NCBI GenBank assembly: GCA_902489515.1
Contig: CABUAL010000026.1
Location: 1 to 11,885 of the forward strand
Direction of reading: 5' to 3'
Source: an uncultured Collinsella sp.
Lineage (GTDB): Bacteria; Actinomycetota; Coriobacteriia; Coriobacteriales; Coriobacteriaceae
Length of the DNA: 11,885 bases
Shown here: positions 6,731 to 11,885 of the stretch, in pieces
Layout of the letters: every line of letters begins with the position of its first letter
Numbering within the stretch: the stretch's first letter is position 1
Program-made: the position numbers and the translations under genes
Notes under the pieces: generated by a model
Databases searched by the model: none
Told to the model about the DNA's origin: nothing
Seen by the model: the letters and a program-made list of their open reading frames with translations, nothing else

Positions 6731-6956
6731 GGGCAAAAAATGCCAAATATGAGTACTGTTGCAAATCCAGTCACATTATTTTACGGCAAAATAGTGCCTT
6801 GATAATGTACAGCTATCCATTATCAAGGCACTTTAAGGTGGTTAAAGTCATTTTTAGCAGGTTTTAATCACTCGCAGACACCCAACTAGGCCCTCAAAAG
6901 CTAAATTTCGCTGTTACTAAATTAGTGACAGTACTCATATTTAGCATTTATTGTCC
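6731..6956. mobile_element. MITE-like element: 226 bp with 45-bp imperfect terminal inverted repeats
   Basis: Bases 6731-6775 and the reverse complement of 6912-6956 agree at 36 of 45 positions, with a perfect 15-base core AAATATGAGTACTGT (6745-6759 against 6928-6942). Inside are a perfect 15-bp hairpin (6793-6807 with 6818-6832) and a second 9-bp hairpin with one wobble (6838-6846 with 6863-6871). There is no coding frame. It is much richer in A and T than its neighbours and lies 7 bases after the tatD stop. Arm differences would leave wobbles on either strand about equally, which fits a DNA-level repeat more than one conserved RNA. No clear target-site duplication is seen, so mobility is inferred. 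Confidence 0.5.
6793..6836. terminator. bidirectional terminator candidate between tatD and the convergent kinase
   Basis: The perfect stem AGTGCCTTGATAATG (6793-6807) pairs with 6818-6832 around a 10-base loop. TTT follows on the + strand, and A followed by TTTT on the minus strand. It lies between convergent genes and could terminate either. T runs are short, and it is nested inside the inverted-repeat element. Confidence 0.5.
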
Positions 6957-6960
6957 ATGG

Positions 6961-6996
6961 AGTCCCGGGGAGGCGACAATTCGACTCCCCGGGACT
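6961..6996 (-). terminator. GC-rich hairpin directly after the PfkB kinase gene
   Basis: A perfect 12-bp stem pairs 6961-6972 (agtcccggggag) with 6985-6996. Three more pairs (6974-6976 with 6981-6983) sit inside after one mismatch. It begins six bases after the kinase stop codon. No T run follows on the minus strand, as with the hairpin after ettA, so the terminator role is inferred from position. Confidence 0.5.
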
Positions 6997-7002
6997 GCTC
7001 GC

Positions 7003-7866
7003 CTATTCGGAAATCGGCGCCCCATGGCCCCAAGAGCCTTCCATGCCGCATACGGTCGAAGCAAACCCCGCCGCAAAGTCGAGTGCGCGCTCGATGGCCT
7101 CGGCGCCATCCTCGCCACGCTTGACAGAATCGAGATAGCACATCAAGAACGAAGTCAGGAACGAGTCACCCGCACCCATGGTGTCCTTCATTTCCGTTAC
7201 CGGTTTAGCCAGTTGGCGGTAATAACGATCGCCATCATAGGCAATGCAGCCCTCAGCGCCAGCCGTTGCCGATACAAAACGCGGACCTAGGCTCCTCACC
7301 CATGCCAGACGCTCGCGAATCTCATCCTCGCTCGCGGCGTCTGCCGCGCTAAAGAATGCGAAGTCAACATAGGGAGCAATCTGCTCGTAGTACTCGTCGG
7401 TCGAATCGTCCGAGAAGTCAAACGAAACCGTGACGCCCGCGGCCTTCAACTTGGGAAGTTCGCGCTCGGTAAAGCAATAGTTGCCCGAGTGGACTACGTC
7501 GAACTGCTTCATGTACGCAAGGTCAAAGCGATCGAGCACATAGCGAGCATCACCACGGATGCCACCCTCATTGGAGCCAAGGAAAACACGGTCGCCGTTA
7601 ACGACGGTCACGCGCGCAGCACCATTCTCACCGATGAGCTGCTTGCATTTGGCTAGTTCAACGTCCTCATCTTCAAGACTCGCAATCACATGCTCAGCAG
7701 CAGCGTCATTACCAAAGATGCCCATATACGCGGAGCGCGCGGCGCCGCACTTCTTGGCATACACGGCAAAGTTCACCGCATTGCCACCCGGATACATTGT
7801 GTGGATATGCTCGTAGCAGTCGACGACGTTGTCGCCAAACCCCAGTGCGCTCACGTTAAATGCCAT
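7003..7866 (-). CDS. frlD: PfkB-family sugar kinase, fructoselysine 6-kinase-like
   Basis: A 287-residue ribokinase-family kinase. The N-terminal GDNVVDCY (11-18) and PGGNAVNFAVY (26-36) form the sugar-binding side and resemble E. coli FrlD. DTMGAGDSF (228-236) is the PfkB signature 2, with catalytic Asp234. FDFSDD (149-154) and VDFAFFSA (167-174) are also FrlD-like. FrlD phosphorylates fructoselysine (an Amadori product) before FrlB splits it, but no FrlB deglycase or fructoselysine uptake gene is in the window, so the substrate is uncertain. The ATG at 7866 has a purine-rich AGAGGGG upstream. The HAD phosphatase gene ends 62 bases upstream on the same strand, so the two are probably co-transcribed. 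Confidence 0.82.
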   Translation of the reverse strand: MAFNVSALGFGDNVVDCYEHIHTMYPGGNAVNFAVYAKKCGAARSAYMGIFGNDAAAEHVIASLEDEDVELAKCKQLIGENGAARVTVVNGDRVFLGSNEGGIRGDARYVLDRFDLAYMKQFDVVHSGNYCFTERELPKLKAAGVTVSFDFSDDSTDEYYEQIAPYVDFAFFSAADAASEDEIRERLAWVRSLGPRFVSATAGAEGCIAYDGDRYYRQLAKPVTEMKDTMGAGDSFLTSFLMCYLDSVKRGEDGAEAIERALDFAAGFASTVCGMEGSWGHGAPISE

Positions 7867-7928
7867 GACGCCGCCCCTCTCTCTTATGCCAACGGAACCA
7901 CTGTTGTGACAGCAGTACCGCCCAGAAT

Positions 7929-8588
7929 CTACGCGAGTTCCAGCAGCTCCGGCAGCTGGTCGATAATCTTGTCCGCGGCATCCTGGCTAAAGCCAAAGCG
8001 TTCCTCGCGCTTGGCAATGACCGTCAGGCCGGCTCGCTTACCCGCGGTAATGCCCGGAACGGAATCCTCAACGCAGCAGCAACGATTCGCGGGCAGCCCC
8101 AGCAGGTCCAGCGCATGCAGGTAGATGTCGGGCTCGGGTTTGCTCTCCTTAAACTGCTCGCCGCTCACCACATACTCAAAGGCATCAGACAGCCCGCATG
8201 CGTTGAGCACTTCCTCGATGCTAACCATGGGAGACGAGCTGGCAAGCGCCACGCGAACGCCACGGCGCGGCAGCTCTCGAATCGTATCCACGGCGCCTGG
8301 GTTAATCAAAGCCTGATAGTCACGCGGACGCTTATGCGCCCACTCGTCCCAACGGGCCAACGCCTCCTCGCCAGTGAAGTGTCCCTTACCGGCGCGCTCA
8401 AACCAATCGACCAGCATATGCAGGAAGAACTGATGCGAGGCACCGACCTGCCCATTCAACTCCTCTTGAGTCAGATTAAGTCCAAGCTCCTTGGCAAACG
8501 CGGCAGTCTCGCCCAAGTAGTAATACTCGGTATCGACAATGACGCCGTCCATGTCAAAGATAACGGCGTCGAACGGAAATGCGGACAC
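7929..8588 (-). CDS. HAD-superfamily hydrolase, beta-phosphoglucomutase-like
   Basis: A 219-residue cytoplasmic HAD enzyme. Motif I is FDMDGVIVDTE (11-21, nucleophile Asp12 and acid Asp14), motif II ALASSS (115-120), motif III Lys150 in ESKPEPDIY, and motif IV VEDSVPGI (173-180). A helical cap lies between about 20 and 95. This is the beta-phosphoglucomutase/phosphatase subgroup; mutase and phosphatase members cannot be separated by eye. The start is taken as GTG at 8588 with AGGGAGG (8594-8600) just upstream. A longer reading from ATG at 8636 would run through the terminator of the previous gene and lacks a ribosome site. It is probably in one transcript with the downstream kinase. Confidence 0.88.
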   Translation of the reverse strand: MSAFPFDAVIFDMDGVIVDTEYYYLGETAAFAKELGLNLTQEELNGQVGASHQFFLHMLVDWFERAGKGHFTGEEALARWDEWAHKRPRDYQALINPGAVDTIRELPRRGVRVALASSSPMVSIEEVLNACGLSDAFEYVVSGEQFKESKPEPDIYLHALDLLGLPANRCCCVEDSVPGITAGKRAGLTVIAKREERFGFSQDAADKIIDQLPELLELA

Positions 8589-8603
8589 GGCACCCTCCCT
8601 AAC

Positions 8604-8629
8604 AAAAGGACGCCCGCAAGCAGGCGCCC
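8604..8629 (-). terminator. intrinsic terminator of the Cof-type HAD gene
   Basis: Read on the minus strand, gggcgcctg (8621-8629) pairs at all nine positions, two by G-U, with cgggcgtcc (8608-8616). The loop is 4 bases and TTTTGTT follows. It lies just after the Cof gene stop and directly abuts the ribosome binding site of the next gene, whose GTG start is at 8588. Confidence 0.75.
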
Positions 8630-8652
8630 GAGCCATGCATTAATCGGCGATT

Positions 8653-9495
8653 CTAACCCAGCAGCTTATCCAGCGCCACCGCAATGCCATCTTCGTTGTT
8701 ATCGGCGGTCACCATCTGGGCTACAGCCTTAACCTCTTCGACGGCGTTACCCATGGCAACACCGGTGCCGGCCCACTCAATCATGGACTTGTCGTTCTGG
8801 CCGTCGCCAAACGATACGACCTCACTGGCATCGATGCCGAGCTTGGGCAGGGCACCCTCGAGTGCGCGGGCCTTGTCGATACCGGGCGCCGTGTACTCAA
8901 AGTACCAGTCGGCCGTAAACATGCCCGAAAGCGTCTGCTTAAAGGGCGCATACATCTCCTCGTAATGCGCCTGCAGGTAGGCCGGATCGCCCGCCGTCAG
9001 CAGCTTGTCCACGGGATAAGCATCAGCGACCTCATGCAGGCTCTCCACCTCGCGAATCTTAAGATCGCACGCATCGCGCTCGTATTTGACGATGTTTTTC
9101 TGCGAGCCGTCAGGCAGCGTGATCATGCAGTGATACGAATCCACGACATGTAAATCGCGACCGAGCGAAATCATAGGGATCACGTCAAAATTACGCAGGT
9201 GATCAATCAGACGGTGCAGCTCGTCAGCCGGCATAGCCTGGTCAAAAAGGACCTCATCGGTCTGAGCGTCGACCACATGCGCGCCATTAAAGGCAACCAG
9301 CAGACCGTCATGGTTTTGAAGGTCGAGCTCCTGCGCCAAGGCGTGCAGTCCCCATGCGGGACGGCCCGAAGCCAAGATGAGCTTAATGCCCGACTCCTGC
9401 GCCGCGAGCAGCTTCTCGCGCGTACGCGGGCTAATCACTTTCTGATCGTTGGTGAGCGTACCGTCGATATCCATCGCGATGGCTTTGATTGCCAT
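8653..9495 (-). CDS. Cof-type HAD-IIB family sugar phosphatase
   Basis: A 280-residue cytoplasmic phosphatase of the Cof/YidA group. Motif I is MDIDGTLT (8-15, Asp9 and Asp11). Motif II is LASGRP (41-46). The motif III Lys is Lys208 in GIDKARAL. Motif IV is FGDGQNDKSM (229-238). The large C2 cap covers roughly 85-190. Relatives dephosphorylate sugar phosphates, flavin or pyridoxal phosphate with broad range, so the substrate stays open. The ATG at 9495 has GGGAGG seven bases upstream; an upstream in-frame ATG at 9546 lacks a site. A terminator follows, so this gene is not simply in one operon with the next HAD gene. deoC lies 149 bases upstream on the same strand. Confidence 0.92.
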   Translation of the reverse strand: MAIKAIAMDIDGTLTNDQKVISPRTREKLLAAQESGIKLILASGRPAWGLHALAQELDLQNHDGLLVAFNGAHVVDAQTDEVLFDQAMPADELHRLIDHLRNFDVIPMISLGRDLHVVDSYHCMITLPDGSQKNIVKYERDACDLKIREVESLHEVADAYPVDKLLTAGDPAYLQAHYEEMYAPFKQTLSGMFTADWYFEYTAPGIDKARALEGALPKLGIDASEVVSFGDGQNDKSMIEWAGTGVAMGNAVEEVKAVAQMVTADNNEDGIAVALDKLLG

Positions 9496-9644
9496 ATATG
9501 CCTCCCTGTCATTGAACAACCTTGTCTGAGCCATCATACAGAACACCCATCGCGACTCCGTTTACAACGGGCAAAAAGTCATATTGTCTCGAACATGAAC
9601 AGCGTGTGGTCGTGAAGCTTTATCGCTCAGGTCAAATACGTCTG

Positions 9645-10319
9645 CTAGCGACGCTCATCCGTCGGTGCGCCCTCGACGATCGCGATGCCCGCCGATGCAC
9701 CTAACGCGCTGGCGCCGGCCTCGATGAATGCGCAGGCCTCTTCGTAATTATGGATACCGCCCGCCGCCTTGATTGCCACGGCATCGCCGAGCACCTCGTG
9801 CATCAGCCGCACGTCCTCGAGCTTAGCACCGCCAAAGCTTCTGCCGGTCGATGTCTTAAGGAATCCCGGCTTAGCCTCCAGCGCAATCTCACAGACGCGA
9901 CGCTTGGCGACATCGTCGCCGTCCAGCTTGCACATCTCGACGATCACCTTGTCAGTGATGCCATGCGCGCGACAAAAATCAGCGACGGCAGTCATCTCGC
10001 GCTCGATGGCAACAAAATCGCGGTTCTCGACCGACTCCTGATTCAAAACGTAGTCAATCTCGGTAAAGCCACACGCAGCGTATTCCTCAAACCTCGCAAG
10101 CTTCTCCTCAAGCGTCATAGTGCCCTGGGGAAAGTCGATAGCGCCGGCAAGGATGATGTCAGAGCCCTCGAGCATGGCGCGGCCCGTCTCGTACTCCTGC
10201 AGGTTCGCAAATACGCAGCGAAAGTTGTACTTTAACGCCTTCTCGACATACTGCTCAAACGTGTCCTCGGGGGCATCGATATAGTCGATGTATTTATTGA
10301 TGGGTTTGGCAAGCGTCAT
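9645..10319 (-). CDS. deoC: deoxyribose-phosphate aldolase
   Basis: A 224-residue class I aldolase of usual DeoC length, splitting 2-deoxyribose 5-phosphate into glyceraldehyde 3-phosphate and acetaldehyde in deoxynucleoside catabolism. The Schiff-base lysine is Lys155 in FLKTSTG. The second lysine is Lys184 in AIKAAGGI, and Asp89 in EIDYVLN matches the conserved acidic residue. GAIDFPQG (59-66) lies at the family's substrate loop. Some positions differ from textbook DeoC (CVFANLQE early, KAAGG instead of KPAGG), so a related aldolase specificity is possible. The ATG at 10319 is preceded by AGGAGG six bases upstream; the frame is open to 10499 but that extension crosses hairpins and has no ribosome site. 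No deoxynucleoside phosphorylase or deoR gene is in the window. Confidence 0.92.
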   Translation of the reverse strand: MTLAKPINKYIDYIDAPEDTFEQYVEKALKYNFRCVFANLQEYETGRAMLEGSDIILAGAIDFPQGTMTLEEKLARFEEYAACGFTEIDYVLNQESVENRDFVAIEREMTAVADFCRAHGITDKVIVEMCKLDGDDVAKRRVCEIALEAKPGFLKTSTGRSFGGAKLEDVRLMHEVLGDAVAIKAAGGIHNYEEACAFIEAGASALGASAGIAIVEGAPTDERR

Positions 10320-10353
10320 GCTGGGCCTCCTTGTTCGGAGCTGACAACCGATT

Positions 10354-10377
10354 CGTGGTTTCACGCGAAAAACCACG
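10354..10377. promoter_or_regulatory. inverted repeat upstream of deoC
   Basis: CGTGGTTT (10354-10361) and AAACCACG (10370-10377) are perfect inverted copies around an 8-base loop. They sit 35-58 bases before the deoC start. This could be an operator or a leader hairpin. No known riboswitch is recognised. Confidence 0.4.
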
Positions 10378-10438
10378 TTCAATGTACGCCCGGCATGCAA
10401 GGACAGCGTCCGCATTCCGACAAGTGGTATGAAATTAG

Positions 10439-10458
10439 CCGTAAACGTATATTTACGG
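10439..10458. promoter_or_regulatory. operator-like dyad upstream of deoC
   Basis: CCGTAAA (10439-10445) and TTTACGG (10452-10458) form a 7+6+7 dyad with an AT-rich centre. The size and shape fit a dimeric repressor site, about 120 bases before the deoC start. The regulator is not in the window. Confidence 0.35.
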
Positions 10459-10535
10459 ACAGCGAATGGCACCGCATGCGGATGCCGACAGCAAGGCATC
10501 CCCCCTCAATACACCCTCATGCCCATTTAAATAGC

Positions 10536-10570
10536 AAGGGGCCCGTATCTGTTGGGATGCGGGCCCCTTT
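10536..10570. terminator. strong GC-rich hairpin, terminator-like, without a clear gene
   Basis: AAGGGGCCCG (10536-10545) pairs perfectly with 10560-10569. The stem can continue inward with wobbles for about five pairs. TTT follows on the + strand; the minus strand has TTGCTATTT. No complete gene leads into it on either strand, so its owner is unknown. It may belong to a short untranslated RNA. Confidence 0.5.
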
Positions 10571-10720
10571 CGGCCATGACCTATCTCAGCAGCAAAGACC
10601 ACTTGCGGTGAGCGCGGTAGAACTCGATCGCACCATCTTATCCGAGCCGGGGCACGTTCGCATAGCGTGGCGCGTGACGGTTGCAAAACCACCCCATTTG
10701 AAACAAAGGCAAAAAAGTAC

Positions 10721-10747
10721 TTGCAAAGACGCGTTCCGACATATAAG
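10721..10747 (+). promoter_or_regulatory. possible promoter for the right-edge gene
   Basis: TTGCAA (10721-10726) and TATAAG (10742-10747) are 15 bases apart, a short spacing. Just after the expected start, accgc (10758-10762) pairs with gcggt (10767-10771) and is followed by TTT. This small hairpin would act as an early terminator or attenuator. The call is weak; the leader to the next ATG would be about 340 bases. Confidence 0.3.
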
Positions 10748-11009
10748 TTGATAAAAGACCGCCGTTGCGGTTTTAAGTAGATCGAGCATATGAAGTTTCA
10801 GTTTTTAGCGTGTAAGAGAAAGAAGATCGGCAAAGTACAGCCCCAAACGCAATGACAACTTAATGAGGTAACTGCCACATGTGAGGCACCCGGGGCATTG
10901 CTGTCTCGATTTTGAGCACGATGCCTTCCGCCTTGCATGGGCCGTTCCATCCCGCCCCTGCAGCAACTGCCTCACGGGCTCATTGAAAACCGCATAGCAC
11001 CCCAACGTC

Positions 11010-11076
11010 AGCACATCACCCACGGCAAGCACATCACTCACGACAACCAACACATCAACAAACAGCACGAACATCA
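11010..11076 (+). repeat. degenerate C/A-rich repeats in the leader of the right-edge gene
   Basis: ACATCA occurs at 11013, 11031, 11052 and 11071, spaced 18, 21 and 19 bases. The first two copies share a longer unit, AGCACATCAC followed by CACG. The stretch has very few T or G and should stay unstructured as RNA. It lies directly upstream of the ribosome site of the next gene. Confidence 0.5.
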
Positions 11077-11092
11077 ACCGATTGGAGAAGCT

Positions 11093-11885
11093 ATGACAAA
11101 CCACCACGCTGAAGACGGCGATAAGAAAAGCATTCTGGATGCCCGCATTGAGCGAGCATATGCAAACGAATATGACGCCGCCTTTGCCGCCGCGACCATC
11201 AAGAACTACGCGTCGCTACCGCTCGCGACGATCTTGGCCGACCACCCTCAACTGCTGAAGCGCTGCACAAAGATCATGGGCGACCCCGACATTCGCAAGC
11301 TGACAGACCCCTATGCCCCAAAACGCGACAACGATTCGTACGTTCTTACCGTAGGCTGCCTAGCCCATATGCTTACGGCGCTTGACACGAAACTCAAGCT
11401 CGAATGGGAACCCGACGAGCGTCATGAACTCGAAAGCAAGCGGAACACCCTGCGCACCGCACTGTTCCTTCCGTTGGACGGCCTCAAGCGCTGCAACGTC
11501 GAGCTCAATACACAGGCGCGGCAAAAGCCCGGGACCACGGGGCAGAAAACTCCAAGACCCCATGCGGCCATCGTCGACCGCAACCGATATAACCGCATGA
11601 CCGCGCATTTTTCTGCCGAGGGAACAGCCATAAGGACGCTAATCGACCTGCTGTGCCTCCTGAGCATCAACGAGCTATTTGAGGGCTATCTCGCCCTTGT
11701 TCCCGCGACGGCACCCAAGTCGGTAGCAAAGATCATCGAGACCTGCAGACGCCAGTTTGAGCGCCATCGCAATGGCAGCGAGATGAACGCCAGCATCGCG
11801 CAGTACTACGCGGCTCATTACAAAAATGACGGATGTGCCCCTGTCGAGCATCAGCTGCGGCTCGCTGGTGAGCGTGATGCCTCGG
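11093..11885 (+). CDS. unrecognised protein, 5' part only (3' end outside window)
   Basis: An open frame of 264 codons runs from ATG at 11093 to the window end without a stop. GGAGA (11084-11088) lies just upstream, so this start is preferred. An in-frame ATG at 10937 would add 52 His/Gln-rich residues but has no ribosome site. The protein begins MTNHHAEDGDKK and is soluble, helical in appearance and rich in charged residues. There is no signal peptide or membrane helix. Segments such as LTVGCLAHMLTALDTKLKLE (around 89-108) and ETCRRQFERHR look like helices of an all-alpha domain. Residues around 140-165 are a basic, Pro-containing loop. I do not recognise a family, and no catalytic motif stands out. 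No partner gene is visible. Confidence 0.7.
   Translation, partial: MTNHHAEDGDKKSILDARIERAYANEYDAAFAAATIKNYASLPLATILADHPQLLKRCTKIMGDPDIRKLTDPYAPKRDNDSYVLTVGCLAHMLTALDTKLKLEWEPDERHELESKRNTLRTALFLPLDGLKRCNVELNTQARQKPGTTGQKTPRPHAAIVDRNRYNRMTAHFSAEGTAIRTLIDLLCLLSINELFEGYLALVPATAPKSVAKIIETCRRQFERHRNGSEMNASIAQYYAAHYKNDGCAPVEHQLRLAGERDAS

Larger units (their letters stand above)
10320..11092. other. 773-bp stretch without a convincing gene
   Basis: Between deoC and the right-edge gene I find no convincing coding region. Frames there have no ribosome site and no protein-like composition. I see no tRNA T-arm, no SRP, RNase P or tmRNA core, and no CRISPR repeat. Visible structures include the dyad at 10439-10458, the palindrome CCGCATGCGG (10472-10481), a perfect 7-bp hairpin (10480-10486 with 10495-10501) and the GC-rich hairpin at 10536-10570. 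The octamer GGACAGCG occurs at 10401-10408 and 10457-10464. Bases 10780-11000 show nothing I can name. Confidence 0.5.

Noticed and set aside
10600..10680. tRNA-like wording (ggtagaac) considered as a tRNA D-arm
   Set aside because: No matching T-arm, acceptor stem or anticodon stem can be drawn around it on either strand.
10395..10751. Plus-strand open frame of 118 codons in the gap right of deoC
   Set aside because: It has no ribosome site, crosses the strong hairpin at 10536-10570 and several repeats, and its composition is not protein-like.
11010..11076. Short spaced ACATCA copies considered as a CRISPR array
   Set aside because: The unit is far too short and degenerate, spacing is 18-21 bases including the repeat, and no cas gene is nearby.
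10805..11107. Minus-strand open frame of 100 codons with a hydrophobic start and several Cys
   Set aside because: It overlaps the start of the right-edge gene, no ribosome site is visible before its ATG, and its hydrophobic Val/Leu run is the complement of the C/A-rich repeats.

Overview
This is a bacterial chromosomal window. GC-rich codon use, the gene content and the protein sequences resemble a gut coriobacterium of the Collinsella type; that assignment is an inference from style and no marker gene settles it. Nothing here is clearly phage or plasmid. The window holds ten complete genes, two genes cut by the window edges, and several structured intergenic stretches.

Left part (1-1990, + strand). 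The C-terminal tail of an unidentified protein (a charge-poor Ser/Thr/Asn/Gln/Gly tail) ends in a hairpin terminator. Next is a 419-residue protein of unknown function: an N-terminal domain resembling a LOTUS/OST-HTH winged helix, a Lys-rich stretch, a long acidic Pro/Glu linker and a small C-terminal domain. It ends at a textbook terminator. A roughly 150-bp stretch of nested inverted repeats separates it from the convergent ettA.

Middle part (1991-6723). ettA (ABC-F translation factor) is on the minus strand. Upstream of it, also on the minus strand, lies a two-gene operon of an SdpR-like ArsR-family repressor and an SdpI-like membrane immunity protein. Their stop and start codons overlap, and the promoter carries an operator-like dyad. 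Divergent from this pair is a + strand pair: a TcdA-type E1-like enzyme (tRNA ct6A formation) with a clear TATAAT promoter, then a TatD-family metal-dependent hydrolase. The gap between the divergent units contains a strong intrinsic terminator facing the minus strand that serves no visible gene.

Right part (6724-10319, minus strand genes). Convergent to tatD, after a 226-bp element with 45-bp imperfect terminal inverted repeats, come a PfkB kinase close to fructoselysine 6-kinase, a beta-phosphoglucomutase-like HAD phosphatase, a Cof-type HAD phosphatase and a deoxyribose-phosphate aldolase. Together they look like carbohydrate-phosphate salvage or housekeeping. A terminator separates the Cof gene from the HAD gene, so they are not one simple operon.

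Right edge (10320-11885). About 770 bp without a convincing gene contains several hairpins, a dyad and a terminator-like structure. It is followed by the 5' part (264 codons) of an unrecognised protein that runs off the window. Its C/A-rich leader repeats the hexamer ACATCA four times.
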